NCBI RefSeq assembly: GCF_014216315.1
Contig: NZ_CP045702.1
Coordinates: 434,001-498,000 of the forward strand
Source of the DNA: Streptomyces finlayi
GTDB taxonomy: Bacteria > Actinomycetota > Actinomycetes > Streptomycetales > Streptomycetaceae
Reading direction: 5' to 3'
DNA: 64,000 bases
The notes beneath the pieces were generated by a model. The model did no database searches, was not told the origin of the DNA, and worked only from the letters and a program-made list of their open reading frames with translations. Positions 16,647-24,491 of the stretch are shown in pieces. Position 1 is the stretch's first letter. Each line of letters opens with the position of its first letter. The translations under genes and the position numbers were made by a program.

Positions 16647-17905
16647 GCCAGCGGGTCGATGTCGGACCCGTAGCCGGCTCCCGTACGGATCTCGAAGTGC
16701 AGGTGCGGGCCGGTGCTGTTGCCCGTGGAGCCCGAGCGTGCGACCCGCTGGCCGCTGCTCACCTGCTGGCCGGCACGTACGTGCAGCGCCGACAGATGCG
16801 CGTACTGGCTGTACCTGCCGTCGCCGTGCCGGATGACGACCTCGTAGCCGTACGCCCCCGCCCAGCCCGCCGAGACCACCTTCCCGGCGGACACGGCCTT
16901 CACCGACGTACCGGTGGGCACGGGGAAGTCGACGCCCGTGTGGTAGCCGCTGGCCCAGGAGCCGGACTGGCGGTACGGAGTGCCCGCGCGGGCCGCCACC
17001 GGCGCGCTGAGACCGGACTGCTTCTCGGAGCGCTCCGTGGACCGCTCCGAACGCTCGCTCTTCTTCGGCGCGGGCTTGGCCGCGGGCTTCGGCGTGGACT
17101 TCTGCGCGGGCTCGGCCTGCCGCTTCGGTTCCGGCGTGGCGGTCTGCTTCGGTTGCGGCCTGGCTTCCCGCTTCTGCTTCGCTTCCGGCTTCGGCTTCGC
17201 CGCGGGGGCCGCCTGCTGCTTCGGGGCGCTGCCCCGCGCCCTGGCCACGTCCAGGCTGAGCCGCTGCCCGGGAAGGATGAGGTCGGGGTCGTCTCCGACG
17301 ACCTGCCGGTTCGCCGCGTAGAGACGCTGCCAGCCACCGCGGACCTGCTCGGCGGCGGCGATGCCGGACAGCGAGTCACCACCGGCCACCGTGTAGGACT
17401 CCCGCTGACCGGGCACGGTCGTCGGTGACGCGGGTGCGGCCTGGGGCCGGGCGTGCGGGGTGGTCTTCCCCGGCGCCTCGACCCGCTTGGTTCCCTGCGA
17501 CTGCGGGGAGATGCCGGGGGCGTCGCCCCCGCGGGTCAGACCCGCGCGTACGGAACAGGCCGGCCAGGCTCCCGGCCCCTGCCCGTCCAGCACCTTCTCG
17601 GCGACCGCGATCTGCTGGTCCTTGGTCGCGAGGTCGGCGCGGGCCGCGTAGGCCGTACCGCCGTACGCGGCCCAGGTGGACCCGCTGAACTGCAGGCCGC
17701 CGTAATAGCCGTTGCCCGTGTTGATGTGCCAGTTGCTCGTCGACTCGCAGACGGCGACCTTCTCCCACACGTCGGTCGGCGCGGCACCCGCCGACGCGGC
17801 GGTGATGAGCGGGAGCGCGATGCCCGCGCCGCCCGCCGTCACCGTGAGCGAGGCACGGTTGATGCGGCTGGGCTGATATCTACGGTGTCGTCCGTTCGCG
17901 GCCAT
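16616..17905 (-). CDS. Secreted Rpf-LysM-M23 peptidoglycan hydrolase
   Basis: A 429-aa cell-wall enzyme. A signal peptide ends near ASAGAA (about residue 35). A resuscitation-promoting-factor lysozyme-like domain follows (about 36-110: WEKVAVCESTSNW with the catalytic Glu, GYYGGLQFSGSTWAAYGG). A LysM wall-binding module lies at about 165-215 (SYTVAGGDSLSGIAA). A Lys/Pro/Ala-rich linker leads to an M23 endopeptidase (about 310-425: HTGVDFPVPTGTSV, HLSALHV, GPHLHFEIR) with the zinc ligands. Such enzymes cleave glycan and cross-links during germination and growth. The ATG at 17905 has GGGGGAG upstream. I saw no c-di-AMP riboswitch in the 155-bp leader. Confidence 0.93.
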   Translation of the reverse strand: MAANGRHRRYQPSRINRASLTVTAGGAGIALPLITAASAGAAPTDVWEKVAVCESTSNWHINTGNGYYGGLQFSGSTWAAYGGTAYAARADLATKDQQIAVAEKVLDGQGPGAWPACSVRAGLTRGGDAPGISPQSQGTKRVEAPGKTTPHARPQAAPASPTTVPGQRESYTVAGGDSLSGIAAAEQVRGGWQRLYAANRQVVGDDPDLILPGQRLSLDVARARGSAPKQQAAPAAKPKPEAKQKREARPQPKQTATPEPKRQAEPAQKSTPKPAAKPAPKKSERSERSTERSEKQSGLSAPVAARAGTPYRQSGSWASGYHTGVDFPVPTGTSVKAVSAGKVVSAGWAGAYGYEVVIRHGDGRYSQYAHLSALHVRAGQQVSSGQRVARSGSTGNSTGPHLHFEIRTGAGYGSDIDPLAYLRAGGVKI

Positions 17906-18060
17906 GACGTGGCTCCCCCCACTGCAGTAGGACATGTCGCAATCGGCCAACTTAGGTGCAGCGGGAGGGTGATGACAAGGGATCCAGGGGCGCGCAGGGG
18001 GCGTATCGCCGCACGCCCGGCACATCGTCACGTGTGCGGCGCGGCGGTGCGCGCAGGCGT

Positions 18061-19572
18061 TCACGGCGCCAGCAGCGGATATCCCGCCGTACGCCACAGT
18101 TCGCGGAACGCGTCGACGGGAGTTCCGGCCGCGTCCGCTTCGGCGCCCCAGACCATCACCGCACCGGCGGAAGCGCCGGTCCGGGCCCAGCCGGGGTCGC
18201 CGGTGGCGGCGAAGTCGGCCCAGGACCGCATCATCCGGGCGGACAGGGTGTGATCGGCAGGTCCCGGGGGGCCGCCGATCAGGAAGTGGACGCTCTTCTC
18301 GTCGAGGGTGCCGAAGGCGAAGGGGATGTCCGCGCAGTGCCAGGCGCGGACCGGACCGCCCTCGCCGCCCCGGCGCCGGTCGAAGCGGGCCAGGTACGCC
18401 GTGCCGCCCGCGCGGGCGTGGGACTCGGCCAGTCTGCTGCTGTACTCGGCGAACAGCAGATCTCCGTACACCGCGAGGAAGATGTCGAGGACCGGGGCGC
18501 CCGGCATCAGCGCGCGGTAGCCGTCGACGAGTTCCGCCGCCAGTCCGAAGTCGGCCGCGAAGGCGGCGAGCCGGCTCTCGCTGGTGATCTCGGCACTGCT
18601 GCCCACGGCATCGAGCAGTCGGCACTCCTCCGTGGTGTGACAGACCATCAGGTCCACCTCGCGGCCGGCGCCCGCGGCGATGGCGGTGAGAGGGTCCGCC
18701 CGCAGGGTGTCGCCGTCCACGACGGGCCCGTAGATCGCCGGGTCGTAGTGGCGCTGTCCCGAGTCCGGATTCCGGCGGTAGCCGTCGGCGACCTGGTCGG
18801 AAGCGGCGACGAGCGTTGCCGGGGAAGCGGAGCGGAGGCCCGCCCGGGTCGGGGGGACTCCCGCCGCCGCGGCGACCTCGGCGGTGGTCCGCGCGGCGGC
18901 CGCCACCGGTGCGCAGGCGTTGACGGCGCTGTGGGCGACGGCCCGGCGGAAGAGGCCGCGTGCCCGCTCCGTCACCATCAGACAGGCGACCGCTGTCGCA
19001 CCCGAGGACTGACCGGCCACGGTGACCCGGCCGGGGTCCCCGCCGAACGCGCCGATGTTGTCACGTACCCACTCCAGTGCGGCGATCTGGTCGAGCAGTC
19101 CCCGGTTGTCCGGGCAGACGTCCTCGCCTCCGCTGACCGGGACGTGGCCGAATCCCTCGAAGCCCAGACGGTAGTTGAGGGTGACGACGACCAGTCCCTG
19201 CCCGGCGAGCGCGGCGCCGTCGAAGTCGGGCTGCGCGGAGGAGCCGAAGACGTAGGCGCCTCCGTGAATCCACACGAGGACCGGGAGGGCGTCGTGGCCG
19301 GCTCCCGGGGTCCAGATGTTGAGGGTGAGGATGTCCTCGTCGCCGGGCGACCATGCGGGCGCGCCGGGAAGTTCGGCCGACTGCGGTGCGACGGGGCCGA
19401 ACTCCAGACAGTCCCGTACGCCGTTCCAGGCGGGCGCCGGGCGCGGGGCCATGAAGCGGTGGGCGCCGAACGGCGGTGCGGCGTAGGGGATGCCGAGCAC
19501 GGCGACGGTCCCGCCGTCAGCGGTGACCGGCCTGCCGCGTACCGGTCCGGCCACCGTCGTGAATACCCTCAT
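18061..19572 (-). CDS. Type-B carboxylesterase
   Basis: A 503-aa alpha/beta hydrolase of the carboxylesterase/para-nitrobenzyl esterase family. The oxyanion block is VLVWIHGGAYVFGSS, the nucleophile Ser lies in VTVAGQSSGATA, and acidic and His members lie in CHTTEECRL-like and ADIPFAFGTLDE regions further on. No signal peptide, so probably cytoplasmic. The ATG at 19570-19572 (MRVFTTVAGPVRG) matches the family start, with GAGG upstream. It lies 142 bp downstream of the murE-like gene on the same strand and may be separate. Confidence 0.9.
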   Translation of the reverse strand: MRVFTTVAGPVRGRPVTADGGTVAVLGIPYAAPPFGAHRFMAPRPAPAWNGVRDCLEFGPVAPQSAELPGAPAWSPGDEDILTLNIWTPGAGHDALPVLVWIHGGAYVFGSSAQPDFDGAALAGQGLVVVTLNYRLGFEGFGHVPVSGGEDVCPDNRGLLDQIAALEWVRDNIGAFGGDPGRVTVAGQSSGATAVACLMVTERARGLFRRAVAHSAVNACAPVAAAARTTAEVAAAAGVPPTRAGLRSASPATLVAASDQVADGYRRNPDSGQRHYDPAIYGPVVDGDTLRADPLTAIAAGAGREVDLMVCHTTEECRLLDAVGSSAEITSESRLAAFAADFGLAAELVDGYRALMPGAPVLDIFLAVYGDLLFAEYSSRLAESHARAGGTAYLARFDRRRGGEGGPVRAWHCADIPFAFGTLDEKSVHFLIGGPPGPADHTLSARMMRSWADFAATGDPGWARTGASAGAVMVWGAEADAAGTPVDAFRELWRTAGYPLLAP

Positions 19573-19714
19573 CGCCACTGCCTCACTCGTGCTGTGCACC
19601 CTCCCCGGGCGCCGTTTCAGCATGTCAGGGGGCCGGCCACGGAGGCCAACACCTTGATCGTCGCGATTGACGCATCCGGGGTGTGAGTGAGCGGGCGGTG
19701 AGCCGAGCCGGGGG

Positions 19715-21190
19715 CTACACCTCGGTGAGTTCCCGCACGGTCGCCATGTCACTGAACGGCAGCAGTGCGTCACCGACGATCTGATGCGGCTCGCTCCCCT
19801 TGCCGGCGATCAGGACGATGTCGTCCGGGCCCGCGACGGAGAGGGCGAAGGCGATGGCCTCACGCCTGTCCACGAAGCGTTCGAAGGGGGTTCCGGTCGC
19901 CGTGAGGGCCGGGGCGATCTGGTCGAGGATGCCTTCGGGGTCCTCGTGGCGGGGGTTGTCCGAGGTGAGGACGCAGAGTTCGGACCCGGCCCCGGCGATC
20001 GTTCCCATGTCCGCCCGCTTTGTGGTGTCCCGGTCGCCGCCGCAGCCGAAGACGGTGATGACGCGGGCCTTGGCGAATCCGCGGATCGTCGTCAGGACCT
20101 TGCTCAGGGAGTCCGGCGAGTGGGCGTAGTCGACGATCACGGAGGTCCCTGACGAGGTCGTGACCCGCTCGAAGCGGCCCGGGATCTGGGGCATCTGTTC
20201 GAGCGCGGCGACCAGTCCGGCCAGGTCGTGGCCGAGGACGTGGCAGGCGGCCACGGTGGCGAGGGCGTTGGCCACCGAGAAGCGGCCCGGCGAGGGGATC
20301 GCGGCCGGATACTTGCGGCCGTCGTGGTGCAGGGTGAAGCGCGTACCCGAGGCGTCGACCGTCAGGTCCGTGGCCCGGAAGTCCGCTTCCGCGTCGAGGG
20401 CGTACGTGGTCACGGGGCCGGGCGCCGCGTCCCGGATCGCGGCTCCGACCGGGTCGTCGACGTTGATCACGGCATGGCCGCACAGGCCCTGGAACAGCCG
20501 CAGTTTGGCGTCCCGGTAGTTGTCCATCGTTCCGTGGTCGTCCAGGTGGTCCTGGGTCAGGTTGGTGAAGACGCCGACGTCGATGAACGTACGGTCCACC
20601 CGGTGGGTCAGCAGACCCATCGAGGTGGCTTCCAGCACCACGGTGCCGACCCCCCGGTCGCGCATGCAGCCCAGGAGGTACTGGAGGTCGGGCGTCTCGG
20701 GGGTGGTCAGGACCGACTGCGGCATCGGGATCAGCTCGTCACCGATCCGGCTGCCCGCCGTGCCGATGACACCGGCCTTCGCGCCTTCGGCGATGCGGAG
20801 CACGGATTCGACCATGTACGAGACCGACGTCTTCCCGTTGGTACCCGTGATCGCGATCATGTCCATCTGCCGGCCCGGCTCACCGAAGTAGCGTGAGGCG
20901 ACGACCGCCGCCGCCGCCCGGATGTCGGGCACCCGGACCACGCACACGTCCGCCGCGGGCGCCGGGTGCTCGGACACCTCGGGGCCGACGAGGACGGCCG
21001 CCGCGCCTCGGGCGACCGCCGGTGCGACGGCTTCGGGGCCCCCGCCCTGGTAGCCGGGTACGGCGACGAACAACGAACCGGGCGCGGCCAGTTCGGCGTC
21101 GAAGGTGGTGCCCGCCGTGATCGACGTCCGGGCGGGGTCGCCCTGGAGAATCTGGTGGTCCTGTCCGGCCAGCAGCTCGCTCAGCTTCAC
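19715..21190 (-). CDS. Orphan MurE-type UDP-MurNAc-tripeptide ligase
   Basis: A 491-aa Mur ligase. The ATP P-loop is ITGTNGKTSV (about residues 116-125), and DNPRHEDPEGI near residue 405 is the motif that selects meso/LL-diaminopimelate in MurE. The start is GTG at 21188-21190 with AAGGGATC upstream. Length is normal. It stands alone, away from a dcw-type division cluster, so it may be a second MurE or a Mur ligase recruited for another peptide. The DAP motif argues that the amino-acid substrate is unchanged. Confidence 0.9.
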   Translation of the reverse strand: MKLSELLAGQDHQILQGDPARTSITAGTTFDAELAAPGSLFVAVPGYQGGGPEAVAPAVARGAAAVLVGPEVSEHPAPAADVCVVRVPDIRAAAAVVASRYFGEPGRQMDMIAITGTNGKTSVSYMVESVLRIAEGAKAGVIGTAGSRIGDELIPMPQSVLTTPETPDLQYLLGCMRDRGVGTVVLEATSMGLLTHRVDRTFIDVGVFTNLTQDHLDDHGTMDNYRDAKLRLFQGLCGHAVINVDDPVGAAIRDAAPGPVTTYALDAEADFRATDLTVDASGTRFTLHHDGRKYPAAIPSPGRFSVANALATVAACHVLGHDLAGLVAALEQMPQIPGRFERVTTSSGTSVIVDYAHSPDSLSKVLTTIRGFAKARVITVFGCGGDRDTTKRADMGTIAGAGSELCVLTSDNPRHEDPEGILDQIAPALTATGTPFERFVDRREAIAFALSVAGPDDIVLIAGKGSEPHQIVGDALLPFSDMATVRELTEV

Positions 21191-21738
21191 AGTGATCCCT
21201 TCGAAGTGGCTCGGCCGGTGGTGCGGCCGTCGCCGGACAGCAGCACCGGCGGTGTCCGGGGGCTGCGTGGTGATGTGGAGCCGTAGTGGATCGCGCGTCC
21301 GGACGAACGGGACGCGAAAGTTCAGCGGGACAGGACGCCCGCGTGTTCGGGAGAGAGCAGCGGTCAGGCGCGGAGCCCCTGCCGGAACCGCTGGCGGTCA
21401 CTGACCGTGACCGATGGAGAAGATCGCTAGCCGTGACCGTGCAGAGCGGTACGGCCGGTCCCGGGCGAGCCGGTACCGGCGGTGCTCACCGGCCCGGTGG
21501 ACACCGGACGGGCCAGGGCCGGGAGCAGCACGGAGGCGGCCTGCGGCAGGCTCTTCCTCGTGGCGCGTGTACGACCCATGAGCCGAGTGTACGTCCGGTC
21601 GGACCTTTCCGGTTCCGCTCCCGGGTCCCTCACGGCCGCCTCCCGGGCCAGGGGTGGAGGGCGTTCCGTTGGCGGCTCCTCGCCGACCGGAGTGGAATTG
21701 CATACAGGGGACGTCGCCCCGGAGCGAAAGGACATGCC
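21191..21738. other. 548-bp gap with one doubtful leaderless reading
   Basis: The gap lies between the murE-like and DUF5709 genes, which are divergent. One minus-strand reading at 21427-21579 (50 aa, MGRTRATRKSLP...) has no ribosome site but has TACACT ending six bases before its ATG, which would fit a leaderless gene. I do not list it as a gene. I see nothing else here. Confidence 0.35.
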
Positions 21739-22272
21739 ATGACTGACACCGAGCGGGGGGACGATGTCTACCAGCCCCAGGAACCGGAAGCCTCGGACCC
21801 GAACGAGCTGCTCAATGTCGAGGACACCCTGGACACCTCGGGCGTCACCGATCTCCTCGACGCGGGGTACTCCCCGCCGGAGCGCCCGTGGGCCGTCGAC
21901 GACGAGGGCACCACCGCGGCGGAGCAGCACGACGGGCAATCGCTCGACCGGCGGCTCGTCCGGGAGCTTCCCGAAGTCTCCGACGCGGACCGGGGCCCGG
22001 GCGACCTGGCCGAGGGTGACGGGGAGCTCTGGGACGCCGAGGTCGGCGTCTTCCGGGCCGGACGGCTCACCCAGCAGGCGGACGGCAGCGTGCCCCACAC
22101 CCTGACCGCTCAGGACGTGGGAATCGACGGCGCCGCCGCGTCGGCGGAGGAGGCCGCCATGCATGTCGTCGCCGAGGAGGAGGAGGAGGAGGAGGAGGAG
22201 GAGGAGGAACCGCTGGACGGAACCCCGCTCGACGACGAGTCCCCACCGGCGGGAGAGATCTCGACGCGCTGA
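21739..22272 (+). CDS. DUF5709 acidic protein with a 12-Glu tract
   Basis: A 177-aa, strongly acidic, soluble protein of DUF5709, a Streptomyces family of unknown role. The conserved N-terminal part includes DTLDTSGVTDLLDAGYSPPERPW. GAAAGGA precedes the ATG at 21739. Near residue 150 a run of eleven GAG codons plus GAA (22174-22209) encodes twelve Glu; such trinucleotide runs vary in length by replication slippage, so the protein length may vary between strains. Confidence 0.85.
   Translation: MTDTERGDDVYQPQEPEASDPNELLNVEDTLDTSGVTDLLDAGYSPPERPWAVDDEGTTAAEQHDGQSLDRRLVRELPEVSDADRGPGDLAEGDGELWDAEVGVFRAGRLTQQADGSVPHTLTAQDVGIDGAAASAEEAAMHVVAEEEEEEEEEEEEPLDGTPLDDESPPAGEISTR
22174..22209 (+). repeat. 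GAG trinucleotide run encoding poly-Glu
   Basis: Eleven GAG units and a final GAA in frame within the DUF5709 gene. Its purity at the DNA level, with almost no synonymous GAA, shows recent slippage rather than selection for acidity alone. Confidence 0.9.
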
Positions 22273-22371
22273 ACCCTTCAGTGTCACAACGCGCCGGACC
22301 CGTCGGCGTCACTCCGCGTATCCACCGCGCGAACACCGCCTCGGCCCCTCAGAGTTCAGGAGCACTCACAG

Positions 22372-23814
22372 ATGACCGGCACCGCTCAGATCGGCGTCAC
22401 AGGGCTCGCGGTCATGGGCCGCAACCTCGCCCGCAACTTCGCCAGGAACGGCTTCACCGTCGCCGTGCACAACCGTACGACCGCCCGGACCGATGAGCTG
22501 GTCAAGGAGTTCGGGGACGAGGGCGCGTTCGTTCCCGCGCGTACGCCGGAGGAGTTCGTGGCCGCACTGGAGCGCCCGCGCCGCCTCGTCGTCATGGTGA
22601 AGGCGGGCGATCCGACCGACGCCGTGATCAAGGAGTTCGCCCCGCTCCTGGACGAGGGCGACGTGGTCATCGACGGGGGCAACGCCCACTTCGAGGACAC
22701 CCGCCGCCGCGAGAGGGAACTGCGTGAGCGGGGCATCCACTTCGTCGGCGCCGGCATCTCGGGCGGCGAGGAGGGTGCGCTGAACGGGCCGAGCATCATG
22801 CCCGGCGGCTCCACGGAGTCGTGCGCGACCCTCGGGCCGATGCTGGAGAAGATCGCCGCCCGTGCCGAGGACGGCACTCCCTGCACCACGCACATCGGTC
22901 CCGACGGTGCAGGGCACTTCGTGAAGATGGTCCACAACGGCATCGAGTACGCCGACATGCAGCTGATCGCGGAGGCGTACGACCTGCTGCGGGCCGTAGC
23001 GGGCTACTCCTCCGCGCAGATCGCCGAGGTGTTCCGCACCTGGAACACCGGCCGCCTCGACTCGTATCTGATCGAGATCACGGCCGATGTCCTGGCTCAC
23101 ACGGACGAGGCGACCGGTAGGCCGTTCGTCGACATCGTGCAGGACCGGGCGGAGCAGAAGGGCACCGGCCGCTGGACGGTGCAGATCGCGCTCGACCTGG
23201 GTGTTCCCGTGTCCGGCATCGCCGAGGCCGTCTTCGCGCGCTCGCTCTCCGGCCACGCGGATCTCCGCGAGGCCGCCCGCGGTCTGACGGGCCCGACGGC
23301 CGTGCCGCTCAGCGGGCCGGAGGCCGCCGCCTTCGCCGACCGGGTCGAGCAGGCCCTGTACGCCTCCAAGATCGTTTCCTACACCCAGGGCTTCCACCAG
23401 ATCCGGGCGGGCAGCGAGGCGTACGGCTGGGGCATCGGCCTCGGGGCCGTGGCGGCTGTCTGGCGGGCGGGGTGCATCATCCGGGCGGCGTTCCTCGACC
23501 GGATCAGGTCCGCGTACGACGCGCGGCCCGAGCTGCTGAGCCTGCTCTCGGACGAGCCGTTCGCCCAGGAGATCGGGGCCGCCCAGGACGACTGGCGGAC
23601 GGTGGTCGCCGAGGCGGTGCGCCAGGGCGTGCCGACGCCGGGATTCGCGGCCGCCCTCTCGTACTACGACGGTCTGCGTGCCGACCGGCTGCCCGCGGCG
23701 CTGACCCAGGGGCAGCGGGACTTCTTCGGCGCGCACACCTACCGGCGCACGGACCGGGAGGGCTCCTTCCACACGCTCTGGGGCGGCGACCGCTCCGAGG
23801 TGTCCACGGGCTGA
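22372..23814 (+). CDS. gnd: 6-phosphogluconate dehydrogenase, decarboxylating
   Basis: A 480-aa NADP-dependent enzyme of the oxidative pentose phosphate pathway, giving ribulose 5-phosphate, CO2 and NADPH. The nucleotide fold starts GVTGLAVMGRNLARN. The substrate signature is FVGAGISGGEEGALNGPSIMPGG, the catalytic Lys/Asn lie in GHFVKMVHNGIEYADMQ, and the C-terminal RTDREGSFHTLW tail closes the active site. Length is that of the long homodimeric form. GGAG stands nine bases before the ATG. It is monocistronic between DUF5709 and a peroxidase relic. Confidence 0.97.
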   Translation: MTGTAQIGVTGLAVMGRNLARNFARNGFTVAVHNRTTARTDELVKEFGDEGAFVPARTPEEFVAALERPRRLVVMVKAGDPTDAVIKEFAPLLDEGDVVIDGGNAHFEDTRRRERELRERGIHFVGAGISGGEEGALNGPSIMPGGSTESCATLGPMLEKIAARAEDGTPCTTHIGPDGAGHFVKMVHNGIEYADMQLIAEAYDLLRAVAGYSSAQIAEVFRTWNTGRLDSYLIEITADVLAHTDEATGRPFVDIVQDRAEQKGTGRWTVQIALDLGVPVSGIAEAVFARSLSGHADLREAARGLTGPTAVPLSGPEAAAFADRVEQALYASKIVSYTQGFHQIRAGSEAYGWGIGLGAVAAVWRAGCIIRAAFLDRIRSAYDARPELLSLLSDEPFAQEIGAAQDDWRTVVAEAVRQGVPTPGFAAALSYYDGLRADRLPAALTQGQRDFFGAHTYRRTDREGSFHTLWGGDRSEVSTG

Positions 23815-23926
23815 GGGGTTCGCCCGGGCGGCCGCCCGGCCGGAGTGCGGGCGGTCCGCGGACGTGCGTGAGTGGCGGTGAGTGCCTGTCGTCCCGCACC
23901 GCCGACACCACCCATGGAGTGCGCGC

Positions 23927-24180
23927 ATGCCCGACGCCGTCCCGGGCCCGGTCGCGGTCCAGCCCGTCGTAGCACCGTTGACGCATGCCGCGCTGATCCT
24001 GGTGGGCACGATCGAAGCGGGCGGCGGGGACGCCGTGCGCGACATGCTGCCGGATCTCCCACCGGTGGCCCGTTCGCTCGGCTTCCGGTATCCGGACGCG
24101 ACGCAGGGTTCCGCTACTTCGACCACCGCGATCTGCTCGGTTTCGTGGACGGCACCGACGGACGCGGGCGCAGGGCGGAG
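23927..24180 (+). pseudogene. DyP-type peroxidase relic with internal deletion
   Basis: The ATG at 23927 has GGAG upstream and opens a DyP N-terminus (LTHAALILVGTIEAGGG, LPPVARSLGFRYPD). At about 24100 the reading then jumps frame to GFRYFDHRDLLGFVDGTDG, the DyP block that normally lies 70-80 residues further on. The intervening segment and the whole heme-binding C-terminal half, including the proximal His, are gone. This is a deletion remnant, not a working peroxidase. Confidence 0.8.
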
Positions 24181-24191
24181 AGGGTGACACA

Positions 24192-24491
24192 GTGGACGAG
24201 AATCACACGGAGCAGGCGGGTGAGCTCCGGTACGCCTGCCATCTGCTGGAGAGTGCCATCGACGAGCTCAACCACTCCGGCCTTCAGGACCCCGGCGCCC
24301 TTCTGCTGCTCCGCACGGCGGCTATCGCGCCGTACATGGACGTGGGCACCCGCGCCCGTGCCGTCCAGGCGGGTGGACCGGCGCCGGCCCTCGCCCCGCG
24401 GGTGTCCGACGCGGAGCTGCCTGGGAGCGCCACTCCGGGCCCCGCACCCGTACGCCTCCAGCAGCCCCGGTCGCACGGCGCCGCGACGTGA
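24192..24491 (+). CDS. Hypothetical 99-aa protein
   Basis: I do not recognise this. GTG at 24192 follows GAGAGGGTGA. The first 50 residues (GELRYACHLLESAIDELNHSG, DPGALLLLRTAAIAPYM) look like a helical folded unit; the rest is Pro/Ala/Arg-rich low complexity. It starts about ten bases after the DyP relic and its end overlaps the PucR start as GTGA (24488-24491), which supports real translation coupled to the regulator. Confidence 0.5.
   Translation: MDENHTEQAGELRYACHLLESAIDELNHSGLQDPGALLLLRTAAIAPYMDVGTRARAVQAGGPAPALAPRVSDAELPGSATPGPAPVRLQQPRSHGAAT

Noticed and set aside
15596..17428. 610-codon plus-strand reading across the DMT and Rpf genes
   Set aside because: It overlaps two genes with clear domains and codes for low-complexity Arg/Gly sequence.
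17906..18060. c-di-AMP (ydaO-type) riboswitch before the Rpf gene
   Set aside because: The leader is short and none of the conserved riboswitch blocks could be found by eye.
21427..21579. 50-aa leaderless minus-strand reading
   Set aside because: Only a -10-like TACACT supports it; the -35 is poor and the product has no recognisable pattern.
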